A stretch of 64,000 nt of DNA, from positions 124,001 through 188,000 of the forward strand of contig NZ_BMVG01000011.1 in assembly GCF_014650595.1 (NCBI RefSeq). Direction: 5' to 3'. Position 1 is the stretch's first letter. Every line of letters starts with the position of its first letter. The notes under the pieces are model-generated. The model was not told the origin of the DNA. It saw nothing but the letters and a program-made list of their open reading frames with translations, and searched no databases. The DNA comes from Streptomyces alanosinicus. GTDB taxonomy: Bacteria > Actinomycetota > Actinomycetes > Streptomycetales > Streptomycetaceae. This document shows, one piece after another, positions 39,876 to 48,819 of this stretch. The position numbers and the translations under genes were made by a program.

Positions 39876-41350
39876 TTGGAACTGTCCTTTCCGCCGTGTG
39901 TGCGCTGCCACCAGTCCCGGAACGGCTCGGCCGGTACGGCCGGCAGCTCCCGGGTGCCGCTCCACGCCCGGCCCGGGCCCGGCAGCGTACGCGGGTGCAG
40001 CCGGCGGGTGCGGGAGACGAGCCGCTGGCCGGCGCCCAGGACGCCGGGGCGGGCGAACGCCCAGCGCGCCGCGCGCATGGCCGCCCGCTCGGCCGCATGC
40101 CCCTTGGCCGGCTTCAGCAGCACCTTGTTGCCCTGCCGCACCGCGGGACCGCCCTGCACCACCCGCTCGCGCAGATGCACCAGCACCTCGGGGATGTCGA
40201 TGGCGACCGGGCACACCTCGTAGCAGGCGCCGCACAGACTCGACGCGTACGGCAGCGAGGCGTCGATCTCGCTCGCGGTGCCCCGGAGTTGGGGGCTGAG
40301 GATCGCGCCGATCGGGCCCGGGTAGACCGAGCCGTAGGCGTGCCCGCCGGCCCGCTCGTAGACGGGACACACGTTCAGGCAGGCCGAGCAGCGGATGCAG
40401 GCGAGGGCCTGGCGGCCGACCTGGTCGGCGAGGGTGTCGGTGCGGCCGTTGTCGAGCAGCACCAGATGGAAGGTCTGCGGCCCGTCGCCGTCCGTCGTCC
40501 CGGTCCACATGCTCGTGTACGGGTTCATCCGCTCGGCGGTGGAGGAGCGGGGCAGGGTCTGCAGGAAGACCTCCAGGTCCCGCCACGTCGGTACCACCTT
40601 CTCGATGCCCACCACCGAGATCAGTGTCCGAGGAAGCGTCAGACACATCCGGCCGTTGCCCTCGGACTCCACCACCACCAGGGTGCCGGTCTCGGCGACC
40701 ATGAAGTTGGCGCCGGAGATGCCGACCTCGGCGCGCAGGAACTTCTCCCGCAGGTGCAGCCGCGCGGCCTCGGCGAGTTCGGCGGGCGTGTCGGTGAGGC
40801 CCTCGGGAGCCGGGCGGCCCCACGCGCCCATCTCCGTACGGAAGATGTCCCGGATCTCACCGCGGTTGCGATGGATCGCCGGCACCAGGATGTGCGAGGG
40901 CCGGTCCTTGCCCAACTGCACGATCAGCTCGGCGAGATCGGTCTCATAGGCGCGGATGCCCTCGGCCTCCAGGGCCTCGTTGAGCCCGATCTCCTGCGTG
41001 GCCATCGACTTGACCTTGACGACCTCCGACTCGCCGGTCTCCTTGACCAGATCGGCGACGATCCGGTTGGCCTCGTCCGCGTCGGCCGCCCAGTGGACCG
41101 TGCCGCCCGCCGCCGTGACCGACTCCTCCAACTGCACCAGATAGCGGTCGAGATGGCGCAGTGTGTGGTCCTTGATCCGGCGGCCCGCCTCGCGCAGCGC
41201 CGGCCAGTCGTCCAACTCGGCCACCGCGCGGGCCCGTTTGGCGCGGATGGTGTGGGTCGCGTGCCGCAGGTTCGCGCGCAGGGTGGGATTGTGCACGGCC
41301 TCGTGCGCGGCCTTCGGAAAGGCCGGCATGCCGACGAACGTCCCGCTCAT
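39872..41350 (-). CDS. lutB: Lactate utilisation protein B (iron-sulfur)
   Basis: A 492-residue iron-sulfur protein. The first 300 residues are a LUD-like domain (GISGANFMVAETGTLVVVES). Two [4Fe-4S] ligand sets follow, CIRCSACLNVCPVYE and CGACYEVCPVAIDIPE. The C-terminal helical tail ends in WWQRTHGGKDSSK. The ATG at 41350 overlaps the lutA stop by ATGA, so all three Lut subunits are translated as a unit. It acts in L-lactate oxidation together with LutA and LutC. Confidence 0.94.
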   Translation of the reverse strand: MSGTFVGMPAFPKAAHEAVHNPTLRANLRHATHTIRAKRARAVAELDDWPALREAGRRIKDHTLRHLDRYLVQLEESVTAAGGTVHWAADADEANRIVADLVKETGESEVVKVKSMATQEIGLNEALEAEGIRAYETDLAELIVQLGKDRPSHILVPAIHRNRGEIRDIFRTEMGAWGRPAPEGLTDTPAELAEAARLHLREKFLRAEVGISGANFMVAETGTLVVVESEGNGRMCLTLPRTLISVVGIEKVVPTWRDLEVFLQTLPRSSTAERMNPYTSMWTGTTDGDGPQTFHLVLLDNGRTDTLADQVGRQALACIRCSACLNVCPVYERAGGHAYGSVYPGPIGAILSPQLRGTASEIDASLPYASSLCGACYEVCPVAIDIPEVLVHLRERVVQGGPAVRQGNKVLLKPAKGHAAERAAMRAARWAFARPGVLGAGQRLVSRTRRLHPRTLPGPGRAWSGTRELPAVPAEPFRDWWQRTHGGKDSSK

Positions 41351-42102
41351 ACGGCAGGTTCCTCCTCCGTGCTCGCCAGGATCTCCGCGATGTGCACCGG
41401 CCGCATGGCGGTGCGCAGCCGGCTCATGGTGCCACCGATGTGCATCAGACAGGAGTTGTCGGCCGCGCACAGCACCGACGCGCCCGTCGACTCGGCACTG
41501 CGCACCTTGTCCGCGCCCATCGCCGCCGACACCTCCGCGTTCTTCACCGCGAACGTGCCCCCGAACCCACAGCACTCCTCGGCGCCCGGCAGCTCGACCA
41601 GCTCCAGCCCCTTGACCGCCCCGAGCAGTCGGCGCGGCCGGTCGCCCAGGCCGAGGGAGCGCAGGCCGTGACAGGTCGGATGGTAGGTGACCTTGTGCGG
41701 GTACCAGGCGCCGACGTCCGTCACCCCGAGCACGTCCACCAGGAACTCCGTCAGTTCGTACGTCTTCGGCACCACCGGCGCCAGCGTCCGCGCCAGGGCG
41801 TCCCCGCGTCCCTCGGCCCATGCCCGCTCACCCAGCCGCGGATACAGCTCCCGCACCATCGCCCCGCAGGACCCGGACGGGGTTACGATCGCGTCGTAGG
41901 GAGCGAAGACATCGGAGAAGTGCCGGGCCAGCGGCTCGGCCTCATGTCGATAGCCCGTGTTGTAGTGCGCCTGTCCGCAGCAGCTCTGACCCCTCGGGAA
42001 ATCGACGTCGACACCCAGTTTGGTCAGCAGTTTCACCACGGCACGACCGGTGTCCGGATACAGCGTGTCGTTGACACAGGTCAGGAACAGGGCGACACGC
42101 AT
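41347..42102 (-). CDS. lutA: Lactate utilisation protein A
   Basis: A 251-residue protein with two cysteine-rich CCG domains (QSCCGQAHYNTGY early; YHPTCHGLRSLGLGDR and AEECCGFGGTFAVKN late) that hold heterodisulfide-reductase-like clusters. It is the first gene of lutABC. ATG 42102 follows GAGGAG. No lutR/GntR regulator is adjacent. The operon lies just downstream of the damaged rhamnose genes, 71 bp after rhaB, on the same strand, and may be cotranscribed with it. Rhamnose catabolism yields lactaldehyde and lactate in these operons, which fits the neighbourhood. Confidence 0.93.
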   Translation of the reverse strand: MRVALFLTCVNDTLYPDTGRAVVKLLTKLGVDVDFPRGQSCCGQAHYNTGYRHEAEPLARHFSDVFAPYDAIVTPSGSCGAMVRELYPRLGERAWAEGRGDALARTLAPVVPKTYELTEFLVDVLGVTDVGAWYPHKVTYHPTCHGLRSLGLGDRPRRLLGAVKGLELVELPGAEECCGFGGTFAVKNAEVSAAMGADKVRSAESTGASVLCAADNSCLMHIGGTMSRLRTAMRPVHIAEILASTEEEPAV

Positions 42103-42173
42103 CACGGCTCCTCGGGATCGGTCATCGGATGAGTGCAGGGTAGTCGGCGGAATCCACCGTGGGGAGAGCGCCG

Positions 42174-43622
42174 CTATGGTCTGGCGAGCCGTGCCTCGGC
42201 CGCCCGCCGGCGCGCGCCGTCGCCACGGGGTGCGTACCGGGTCAGCGGCTGGGTACGGGCGAGCAGTGCGCGCATCGCGGGGAGGTCGCCGGCCCGCCCC
42301 CGCGCGCGGGCCTGGACCAGCACATGGCCGAGGGCCGCCGCCTCCGTCGCGCCGGCCACCACGGGCAGCCCGCAGGCATCGGCGGTCAGCTGGCACAGCA
42401 GCGCGTCACGGGTGCCGCCCCCGACGAGATACACCACGTCCACCGGGTGATCGGCCAGCCGCCGCGTGTCCGCGACGGCCCGCCGGTGGGCGAGGGCCAG
42501 CGAGTCCAGGACGCACCGGGTGACCTCCGCCCGGGTCACCGGCACCGGCTGCCCCGACATCCGGCACGCCTCGGCGATCCGCTCCGGCATCCGCCCCGGC
42601 GCCAGGAACGCGGTGTCCCCGGCGTCCACCACCGAGCGCAACGCGCACGCCGCGGCGACCTCGCGCAGCAGCAACCCCAAGTCCGGCTCGCCCCAAGCCC
42701 GTTGGCACTCCTGGAGCAGCCACAGCCCCATGATGTTGCGCAGGTACCGGACCGTGCCGTCGAGCCCCAGCTCATTGGTGAAGTTCGCGGCCCGGCTCTC
42801 CTCGGTGAGCACCGGAGCGGTCAGCTCCAGCCCCGCCAGGGACCAGGTGCCGGTGCAGATGTACGCGAAGCGCGCACCGGTCGCCGGGACGGCGGCCACG
42901 GCCGAGGCGGTGTCGTGCGAGCCGACGGCCGTCACCGGCACCGGACCGGTCAGCCCCGTCTCCTGCAGCACCTCCGCCCGCAGCAGCCCGGCCGGATCGC
43001 CGGGCCGGCGCAGCGGCGCGAACAGCGCGAGGTCGACACCGAGCCGCTCGGCGATGTCGTACGACCAGGTCCGCGTCCGCGGGTCGATCAGCTGGGTGGT
43101 GGAGGCATTGGTCAGCTCGGTGCCGTGCTCGCCGGTCAGCCAGTACGCCAGCAGATCCGGGATCAGCAACAGCCGCTCCGCCTGCGCGAGTCGCACGGTG
43201 GACCGGGCGGCGGCGAGCTGGTACAGGGTGTTGAACGGCGCGTACTGGATGCCCGTCGCCGCGTACAGCTCCTCGGCCGGCACGGCCGCCCACACCTTCT
43301 CCGCGACGCCCTCCGTCCGGCTGTCGCGATAGTGCACCGGGTTGCCCAGCAGAGCCCCGTCGGCGTCCAGCAGCCCGTAGTCGACGGCCCAGCCGTCGAC
43401 GCCCACGGAGTCCACCGGGCCCGCCGCCCGCAGCCCGTCAAGGACACCGCCGTACAGCGCGAGCACATCCCAGCGCAGTCCCTCCGGGAGCCGCACCGGC
43501 CGGTTGGGGAACCGATGCACCTCGCTCAGCTCCAGGAGGTCCGGCCCCACCCGGCCGACCATCACCCGCCCGCTGGCGGCGCCCAGATCGACCGCGGCGT
43601 ACGCCTGCGGGCCCGCGCTCAT
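42174..43622 (-). CDS. rhaB: Rhamnulokinase
   Basis: A 482-residue FGGY-family sugar kinase that phosphorylates L-rhamnulose. The first motif is AAVDLGAASGRVMVGRVG, the rhamnulokinase-type VDSVGVDGWAVDYGLLDADG follows, and the C-terminal ATP-site has VVYLVGGGTRDALLCQLTAD. It looks complete and intact, and its ATG overlaps the stop of the upstream dehydrogenase remnant (ATGA), so it was co-translated in the intact operon. With the isomerase and aldolase broken its substrate would no longer be made here. Confidence 0.92.
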   Translation of the reverse strand: MSAGPQAYAAVDLGAASGRVMVGRVGPDLLELSEVHRFPNRPVRLPEGLRWDVLALYGGVLDGLRAAGPVDSVGVDGWAVDYGLLDADGALLGNPVHYRDSRTEGVAEKVWAAVPAEELYAATGIQYAPFNTLYQLAAARSTVRLAQAERLLLIPDLLAYWLTGEHGTELTNASTTQLIDPRTRTWSYDIAERLGVDLALFAPLRRPGDPAGLLRAEVLQETGLTGPVPVTAVGSHDTASAVAAVPATGARFAYICTGTWSLAGLELTAPVLTEESRAANFTNELGLDGTVRYLRNIMGLWLLQECQRAWGEPDLGLLLREVAAACALRSVVDAGDTAFLAPGRMPERIAEACRMSGQPVPVTRAEVTRCVLDSLALAHRRAVADTRRLADHPVDVVYLVGGGTRDALLCQLTADACGLPVVAGATEAAALGHVLVQARARGRAGDLPAMRALLARTQPLTRYAPRGDGARRRAAEARLARP

Positions 43623-44470
43623 CGCAGGAACGCGGCCGCCACACCCGCGTCGACCGGGATGTGCAGCCCCGTGGTGTGCGTGAGGTCGCCGCCCGTGAGC
43701 GCGAAGACGGCGGCGGCGACATGCTCGGGCAGCACCTCACGCTTCAGGATCGTGCGCTGCGCATAGAACGCGCCGAGCTCCTCCTCCGGCACCCCGTACA
43801 CCGCGGCCCGCCGCGCACCCCAGCCGCCCGCGAAGATGCCCGAGCCGCGCACCACACCGTCCGGGTCGACCCCGTTGACCCGGATCCCGTGCGCACCCAA
43901 CTCAGCGGCGAGCAGCAGTACTTGATGAGCCTGGTCGGCCTTGGCCGCCGAGTAGGCGATGTTGTCCGGACCGGCGAACACGGCGTTCTTGGAGGCGATG
44001 TACACGACGTCACCGCCCAGCCCCTGCGCGGTCACCACCCGCGCCGCCTCCCGCGACACGAGGAAGGACCCGCGGGCCATGATGTCGTGCTGGAGGTCCC
44101 AGTCCCGCACCGATGTCTCCAGCAGCGGCTTGGAGAGGGAGATCCCGGCGTTGTTCACGACGAGGTCGACCCCGCCGAAGGCGAGCACGGCCGCCCGGAA
44201 CGCTTCGGCGATCTGCTCCTCGTCGGTGACGTCCACGGTGACGGCGACGGCCTGGTCCGGCCCGCCCAGCTCCTCGGCGACAGCCGTGGCGCTCTCGCCG
44301 TTCCGATCGGCGACCACGGCACACGCCCCCTCGGCCACCAGCCGGTGCGCGATCGCCTTCCCGATGCCGCTGCCGGCCCCCGTGACGAAGGCGACCCGCG
44401 TCGCCAACGCCTTCGCCCTCGGCATCCGCCGCAGCTCGGCCTCCTCCAACGACCACTGTTCGATACAGAC
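43619..44470 (-). pseudogene. C-terminal dehydrogenase half of a rhamnulose-1-P aldolase/lactaldehyde dehydrogenase fusion
   Basis: What remains is the linker VCIEQWSLEEAELRRMP and the SDR domain: TGAGSGIGKAIAHRLVAEG, NNAGISLSKPL, and the catalytic VYIASKNAVF and IAYSAAKADQAHQ. Intact proteins of this type (about 680 residues) carry an N-terminal class II aldolase domain that splits rhamnulose 1-phosphate. Here it is missing because a deletion joins this part out of frame to the rhamnose isomerase gene. A start at ATG 44425 (MPRAKALATRV) could still give a stand-alone SDR of about 268 residues, but no ribosome site is obvious. Confidence 0.82.
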
Positions 44471-45072
44471 AGTGGGCGTAGGCGGTGCCCCAGTCCGGCA
44501 CATCGGTCGTGTAGAACGCCGGCTCGAACAGCTTGTACTCCAGCAGCATCCGCTGCCCCTCGCCGAGCCGCCCGTACACCTCGGCCAGCCCCTCCGCCAG
44601 CCGGTCCTGCCGCGCCCGGATGTCGTCCTGGCCGGGACAGTTCGTACCGTCGGCGAACCACAGCTTCAGATCCCGTGACCCGGTCGCGTCCATGATGTCG
44701 ACGCACTCCAGGAGACGGGCGAGGGCCTTGCGCCGTACCGCCGCGTCCGGATGGCAGATGCTGCCGAGCCGGTAGTCGTCGTCCTGGAAGGTGTTGGAGT
44801 TGATCGCGCCAGCCGCAGCCGCGCTCCTCGGCGTACTCCGCGAGTGCCGTGTAGTCCTCGACCCGGTCCCAGGGGATGTGCAGCGCCACGGTCGGGGCCA
44901 CGCCGGTGAACTCATGCACCTTCGCCGCGTCCTGGAGCTTCTCGAACGGATCGCGGGGCACTCCGGCCTGGGTGAACACCTTGAACCGGGGCCCCGAGTT
45001 CCCGTACGCCCACGACGGCGTCTCGACGGCCTGGGCCTTGAGCGCGGCCTTCACCGCGGCGAGGTCGGTCAC
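44471..45072 (-). pseudogene. rhaI: L-rhamnose isomerase, frameshifted and truncated
   Basis: Rhamnose isomerase of the Pseudomonas/Streptomyces RhaI type. The N-terminus is normal (TDLAAVKAALKAQAVETPSW, then YTALAEYAEERG). Around 44,797-44,812 two single bases appear to be missing (GGC-TGC-GGC-TGG for the expected GGC-CTG-CGG-CTG-GGC), shifting the frame to GAINSNTFQDDDYRLGSICH. That frame continues through ADGTNCPGQDD to DVPDWGTAYAHC and then jumps, at about 44,470, into the aldolase/dehydrogenase gene. The second half of the isomerase, with its remaining metal-binding residues, is lost. No functional isomerase can be made from this copy. Confidence 0.85.
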
Positions 45073-45451
45073 GGCAGGACTCCTGGTGGTGTCGGGGTGA
45101 CGACGGAGTATGTGAAGGAGTATGCGGATGAGTATGTGAAACGATTCAGAACCGCAAGCCAGGGGCCTTCCGGAGAGGTGTCAAGCGGTCCGGCCAACCC
45201 TCTTGCCCGTGACTCCACAGTGACCTTTGGGTGTCGAAACTTCTTCGATACGGCCCCATTGACGCGCCCCGGCCGCGGCGTCTACGGTCCCGGCAATCCA
45301 GTTGAAAGCTTTCATGGCGCGGTGAGGCCCTCGTGGTGCTTCTGCCGGTGTCGCCGGGTGAAGCGGACGAAACTGCCGCTCTTCGCCCTGCCGGCGTGAC
45401 GGTAGTGGGAAATTCCCCCGCCGCCCCTCGTCCCCTGGAGGTCTTCGCCCG
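45073..45451. promoter_or_regulatory. Divergent rhaI/LacI promoter region with three palindromes
   Basis: Between rhaI and the LacI regulator are three LacI-like symmetrical sites: TGAAACGATTCA (45137-45148, 65 bp before rhaI), TCGAAACTTCTTCGA (45234-45248) and the perfect palindrome TGAAAGCTTTCA (45303-45314). Together they make a likely control region for both the rhamnose operon and the regulator itself. -35/-10 elements were not fixed. Confidence 0.55.
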
Positions 45452-46483
45452 ATGGCCCAGTCGGTGGGTATCAAGGACGTCGCCCGCGCCGCCGGAGTGT
45501 CGGTCGGCACGGTCTCGAACGTCATCAACCGTCCGGACACCGTCGCCGGCGAGACCCGGGCCAGGGTGCCGTCCGCGATCGAACGGCTCGGCTATGTCCG
45601 CAGCGAGTCCGCGCGCCAGCTGCGCGCGGGCCGCAGCCGGATCATGGGCCTGCTCGTGCTCGACATGGGCAACCCGTTCTTCGTGGACGTGGCGCGGGGC
45701 GCGGAGCGGGCGGCCCGCGAGGCCGGGCTCGGCGTGATGGTGTGCAACAGCGCGCAGAACGCCGCCGAGGAGGCCGAGTACCTGTCCCTGTTCGCCGAGC
45801 AGCGGGTGCGCGGAGTGCTGCTCACCCCGGCCGACGCCACCGGCCGTACCATCGCGGCCTTCCGCCGGCACAACATCCCGTTCGTGCTGGTCGACCGGGT
45901 CGCCGAGGGCACGAGCGAATGCTCGGTGTCCGTGGACGACGTGGCCGGCGGCGCCCTCGCGCTCCGTCATCTGGTGGACGCCGGGCACCGCTCCCTCGCC
46001 TACGTCAGCGGACCGCCCGGCCTCAACCAGGTCCGGGACCGCCGCACCGGAGCGCTGAACGCCCTCGCCGAGGCCGGGCTCGGCCAGGATGCGCTGCGCG
46101 AACTGCCCACCGAGCGCCTCGACGTGGCCGCGGGCCGGGACGCGGGCGCCCGTCTGCTGGGTCTCGCCGACCGTCCCACCGCCGTCTTCTGCGCCAACGA
46201 CCTGCTGGCCCTCGGTGTGCTGCAGGCCCTGTACGCGGCCGGCGTCGCCGTGCCGGACGACCTGGCCATCGTCGGCTACGACGACATCGAGTTCGCCGCG
46301 GCGGCCGCCGTACCGCTGACCTCCGTACGGCAGCCCGCCGTCACCCTGGGCGCCCTCGCCGCCGAACTGCTGCTGGAGGAGACCGAGCGGCACGGGGGCG
46401 GGCCGGCCCATGAGCACCGCCGGGTGGTGCTCCAGCCGGAGCTGGTGGTCCGCCGCTCCAGCCTCGTCGCACGCTGCCCCTGA
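45452..46483 (+). CDS. LacI-family regulator of the rhamnose genes
   Basis: A 343-residue LacI/GalR repressor. N-terminal HTH is IKDVARAAGVSVGTVSNVIN and the hinge helix SARQLRAGRSR. The periplasmic-binding-protein-like sensor contains LVLDMGNPFFVDVARGAERA and the C-terminal DDIEFAAAAAVPLTSVRQP. It is divergent from the rhamnose operon, with three palindromes between them, so it probably represses that operon and itself and responds to a rhamnose-pathway sugar. It appears intact even though its target operon is broken. Confidence 0.92.
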   Translation: MAQSVGIKDVARAAGVSVGTVSNVINRPDTVAGETRARVPSAIERLGYVRSESARQLRAGRSRIMGLLVLDMGNPFFVDVARGAERAAREAGLGVMVCNSAQNAAEEAEYLSLFAEQRVRGVLLTPADATGRTIAAFRRHNIPFVLVDRVAEGTSECSVSVDDVAGGALALRHLVDAGHRSLAYVSGPPGLNQVRDRRTGALNALAEAGLGQDALRELPTERLDVAAGRDAGARLLGLADRPTAVFCANDLLALGVLQALYAAGVAVPDDLAIVGYDDIEFAAAAAVPLTSVRQPAVTLGALAAELLLEETERHGGGPAHEHRRVVLQPELVVRRSSLVARCP

Positions 46484-46587
46484 AGCTGACCGCGAGTTCA
46501 GTAAAAATCCATGATCCCCGGGGTCGGCGCGCGGCCGCTCTTGTGCTCAACTGGGAGGCGTCCGTGCCGTCCGTCCCAGGAGACCCG

Positions 46588-47889
46588 TTGAGCCTCAGCT
46601 ACCGTCAGCCCGGCGTCATCCTCACCGACCGCCGCTTCACCGTCCCCCTCGACCACGCCGACCCGGACGGCGAGACCATCGAGCTGTACGCCCGTGAGGC
46701 GGTCGCGAGCGACAAGGCCGGGCAGGAACTGCCGTGGCTGCTGTATCTGCAGGGCGGTCCCGGCTTCGGGGCGAATCGTTTCGTCGGACGTCAGGCCTGG
46801 CTCGACCGGGCCCTTGCGGACTACCGCGTCCTGCTGCTCGACCAGCGCGGCACCGGCAGTTCCACCCCCGCCACCCGGCAGACGCTCCCCCTGCGCGGCG
46901 GCCCGGCCGAGCAGGCCGGCTACCTCAGCCGGTTCCGCGCCGACGCCATCGTCCGGGACTGCGAGGCCATCCGCCCCGAGGTCACCGGCGGCGCCCCGTG
47001 GACCGTGCTCGGCCAGAGCTTCGGCGGCTTCTGCACGGTGTCGTACCTCTCCCTCGCCCCCGAGGGCCTCACCACCGCCGTCGTCACCGGGGGCCTGCCC
47101 GCCCTGCGCGCCCACGCCGACGACGTCTACCGCGCGGCCTACCCGCGCATCGAACGCAAGGTCACCGCGCACTACGCCCGCTACCCGCAGGACATCGAGC
47201 GGGCCCGCCGTATCGCCGACCACCTGCTGACCCACGACGTGATCCTGCCGAACGGCTACCGGTTCACCGTCGAGGCCTTCCAGTCCCTCGGCCTGATGCT
47301 CGGCGCGAGCGACGGCAGCCACCGGCTGCACCACCTCCTGGAGGACGCCTTCGTCCGCACACCGGGCGGTCCGGAGCTGTCCGACGCCTTCCAGGAGCAG
47401 GCCCAGTCCCTGCTGTCGTACGCCGCACACCCCCTCTACGCCCTCGTCCACGAGTCGATCTACGGCCAGGACGCCCGGCCCACCGACTGGGCCGCCGAGC
47501 GGGTCCGCGCCGAATTCCCCCAGTTCGACGCGGCGAAGGCCCTCGCCGGCGATGCCCCCGTGCTGTTCACCGGGGAGAGCGTCCACCCCTGGATGTTCGA
47601 GACCGACCCGGCGCTGCGCCCCCTGCGCGACACCGCCGACCTGCTCGCCGCCCGCACCGACTGGCAGCCCCTGTACGACCCCGCCCGCCTCGCCGCCAAC
47701 GAGGTCCCGGTCGCCGCCGCGATCTACCACGACGACATGTACGTCGACACCGGGCACTCCCTGGAGACCGCCCGCGCGATCCGGGGCCTGCGCACCTGGG
47801 TCACCGACGAGTTCGAGCACGACGGTCTGCGCGCGGGCGCGCCCAGGGTCCTGGACCGGCTGTTGTCGTTGGCGCGGGACGAGGTGTGA
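46588..47889 (+). CDS. Proline iminopeptidase-like alpha/beta hydrolase (S33)
   Basis: A 433-residue alpha/beta-hydrolase of the prolyl aminopeptidase family. Oxyanion segment LYLQGGPGFGANRF, strand LLLDQRGTGSSTPA, nucleophile elbow LGQSFGGFCTVSYL, and a late His-containing segment (AAIYHDDMYVDTGHSLETA). I choose TTG 46588 because AGGAG precedes it by 5 bp and the conserved part starts LSYRQPGVILTDRRFTVPLD; a GTG at 46543 is an alternative. No signal peptide. The larger size than simple PIPs matches the Streptomyces branch with an extended cap. Confidence 0.87.
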   Translation: MSLSYRQPGVILTDRRFTVPLDHADPDGETIELYAREAVASDKAGQELPWLLYLQGGPGFGANRFVGRQAWLDRALADYRVLLLDQRGTGSSTPATRQTLPLRGGPAEQAGYLSRFRADAIVRDCEAIRPEVTGGAPWTVLGQSFGGFCTVSYLSLAPEGLTTAVVTGGLPALRAHADDVYRAAYPRIERKVTAHYARYPQDIERARRIADHLLTHDVILPNGYRFTVEAFQSLGLMLGASDGSHRLHHLLEDAFVRTPGGPELSDAFQEQAQSLLSYAAHPLYALVHESIYGQDARPTDWAAERVRAEFPQFDAAKALAGDAPVLFTGESVHPWMFETDPALRPLRDTADLLAARTDWQPLYDPARLAANEVPVAAAIYHDDMYVDTGHSLETARAIRGLRTWVTDEFEHDGLRAGAPRVLDRLLSLARDEV

Positions 47890-47925
47890 CGCCGGGCCGC
47901 GCGCAGCGCCCGTAGGCTGTCGTAT

Positions 47926-48819
47926 GTGTCAGACCAGCCAGACCAGACAGATCAGACAGCGGGCGCCGGGGGCGGCGTGGAACTGCGCGGGGACTGTGCA
48001 CAGTGCTTCGGCTTGTGCTGTGTCGCCCTGCCCTTCGCCGCCTCCACCGACTTCGCGCTGAACAAGCCGGCCGGGAAACCGTGCCCGAACCTCCAGGGCG
48101 ACCACCGCTGCGGCATTCACGCCGACCTGCGGAAGAAGGGGTTCACCGGCTGCACGGTCTACGACTGCTTCGGCGCCGGACAGAAGGTCTCGCAGATCAC
48201 CTTCGGCGGGCAGGACTGGCGCACGGGGTCCGGGGAGCACGCGCGCCGGATGTTCGATGTGTTCCCGGTGGTGCGGCAATTGCACGAGCTGCTGTGGTAT
48301 CTGACCGAGGCGCTCGGACTGTCCGCCGCCGGCCCCGTCCATGCGGACCTGCGGCGGGCGCTTCAGGAGACCGAGCGGCTGACCCTGCGGAGCCCCGGGG
48401 AACTGGCCGAGCTGGATGTGGACGCGCACCGCCGGCAGGTCAATGTGCTGCTGCTGCGGACCAGCGAACTGGTCCGGGCAGGCGCCGGCGGCGGTGCGGG
48501 CGGGAAGGGCGGGCGGAAGGCCGGGAGCAAGGGCAAGGACCGGCGCGGCGCGGATCTCATCGGGGCCCGGCTGCGGGGCGCCGATCTGCGCGGGGCGAGT
48601 CTGCGCGGCGCGTATCTGATCGCCGCCGATCTCACCGGTGCCGATCTGCGCGACGCGGACATGATCGGCGCGGATCTGCGCGACGCCGACCTGACCGACG
48701 CGGACCTCACCGGGGCGTTCTTCCTGACTCAGCCCCAGCTGAACGCTGCGCGGGGCAGTGCCGGGACCCGGTTGCCGGAGTCAGTCAGTCGGCCGGTGCA
48801 CTGGGCAGCGGGACGCTGA
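47926..48819 (+). CDS. Pentapeptide-repeat protein with an N-terminal Cys cluster
   Basis: A 297-residue protein. Residues about 20-85 hold a cluster of cysteines (RGDCAQCFGLCC, CPNLQGDHRCGIH, FTGCTVYDCFG), like the YkgJ-type zinc/iron-binding motif. The C-terminal part (about residues 205-270) is a run of A(D/N)LxG pentapeptides (ADLIGARLRGADLRGASLRG and more) forming a right-handed quadrilateral beta-helix. A basic, Gly/Lys-rich linker joins them. Function is unknown. GTG 47926 is chosen. Its 3' end overlaps the convergent P450 gene by 39 bp. Confidence 0.88.
   Translation: MSDQPDQTDQTAGAGGGVELRGDCAQCFGLCCVALPFAASTDFALNKPAGKPCPNLQGDHRCGIHADLRKKGFTGCTVYDCFGAGQKVSQITFGGQDWRTGSGEHARRMFDVFPVVRQLHELLWYLTEALGLSAAGPVHADLRRALQETERLTLRSPGELAELDVDAHRRQVNVLLLRTSELVRAGAGGGAGGKGGRKAGSKGKDRRGADLIGARLRGADLRGASLRGAYLIAADLTGADLRDADMIGADLRDADLTDADLTGAFFLTQPQLNAARGSAGTRLPESVSRPVHWAAGR

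Noticed and set aside
44155..45072. Intact 305-residue minus-strand protein starting at rhaI's start codon
   Set aside because: Only the first 85 residues are isomerase-like. After the frameshift the frame is shadow sequence, so it is not a real product.
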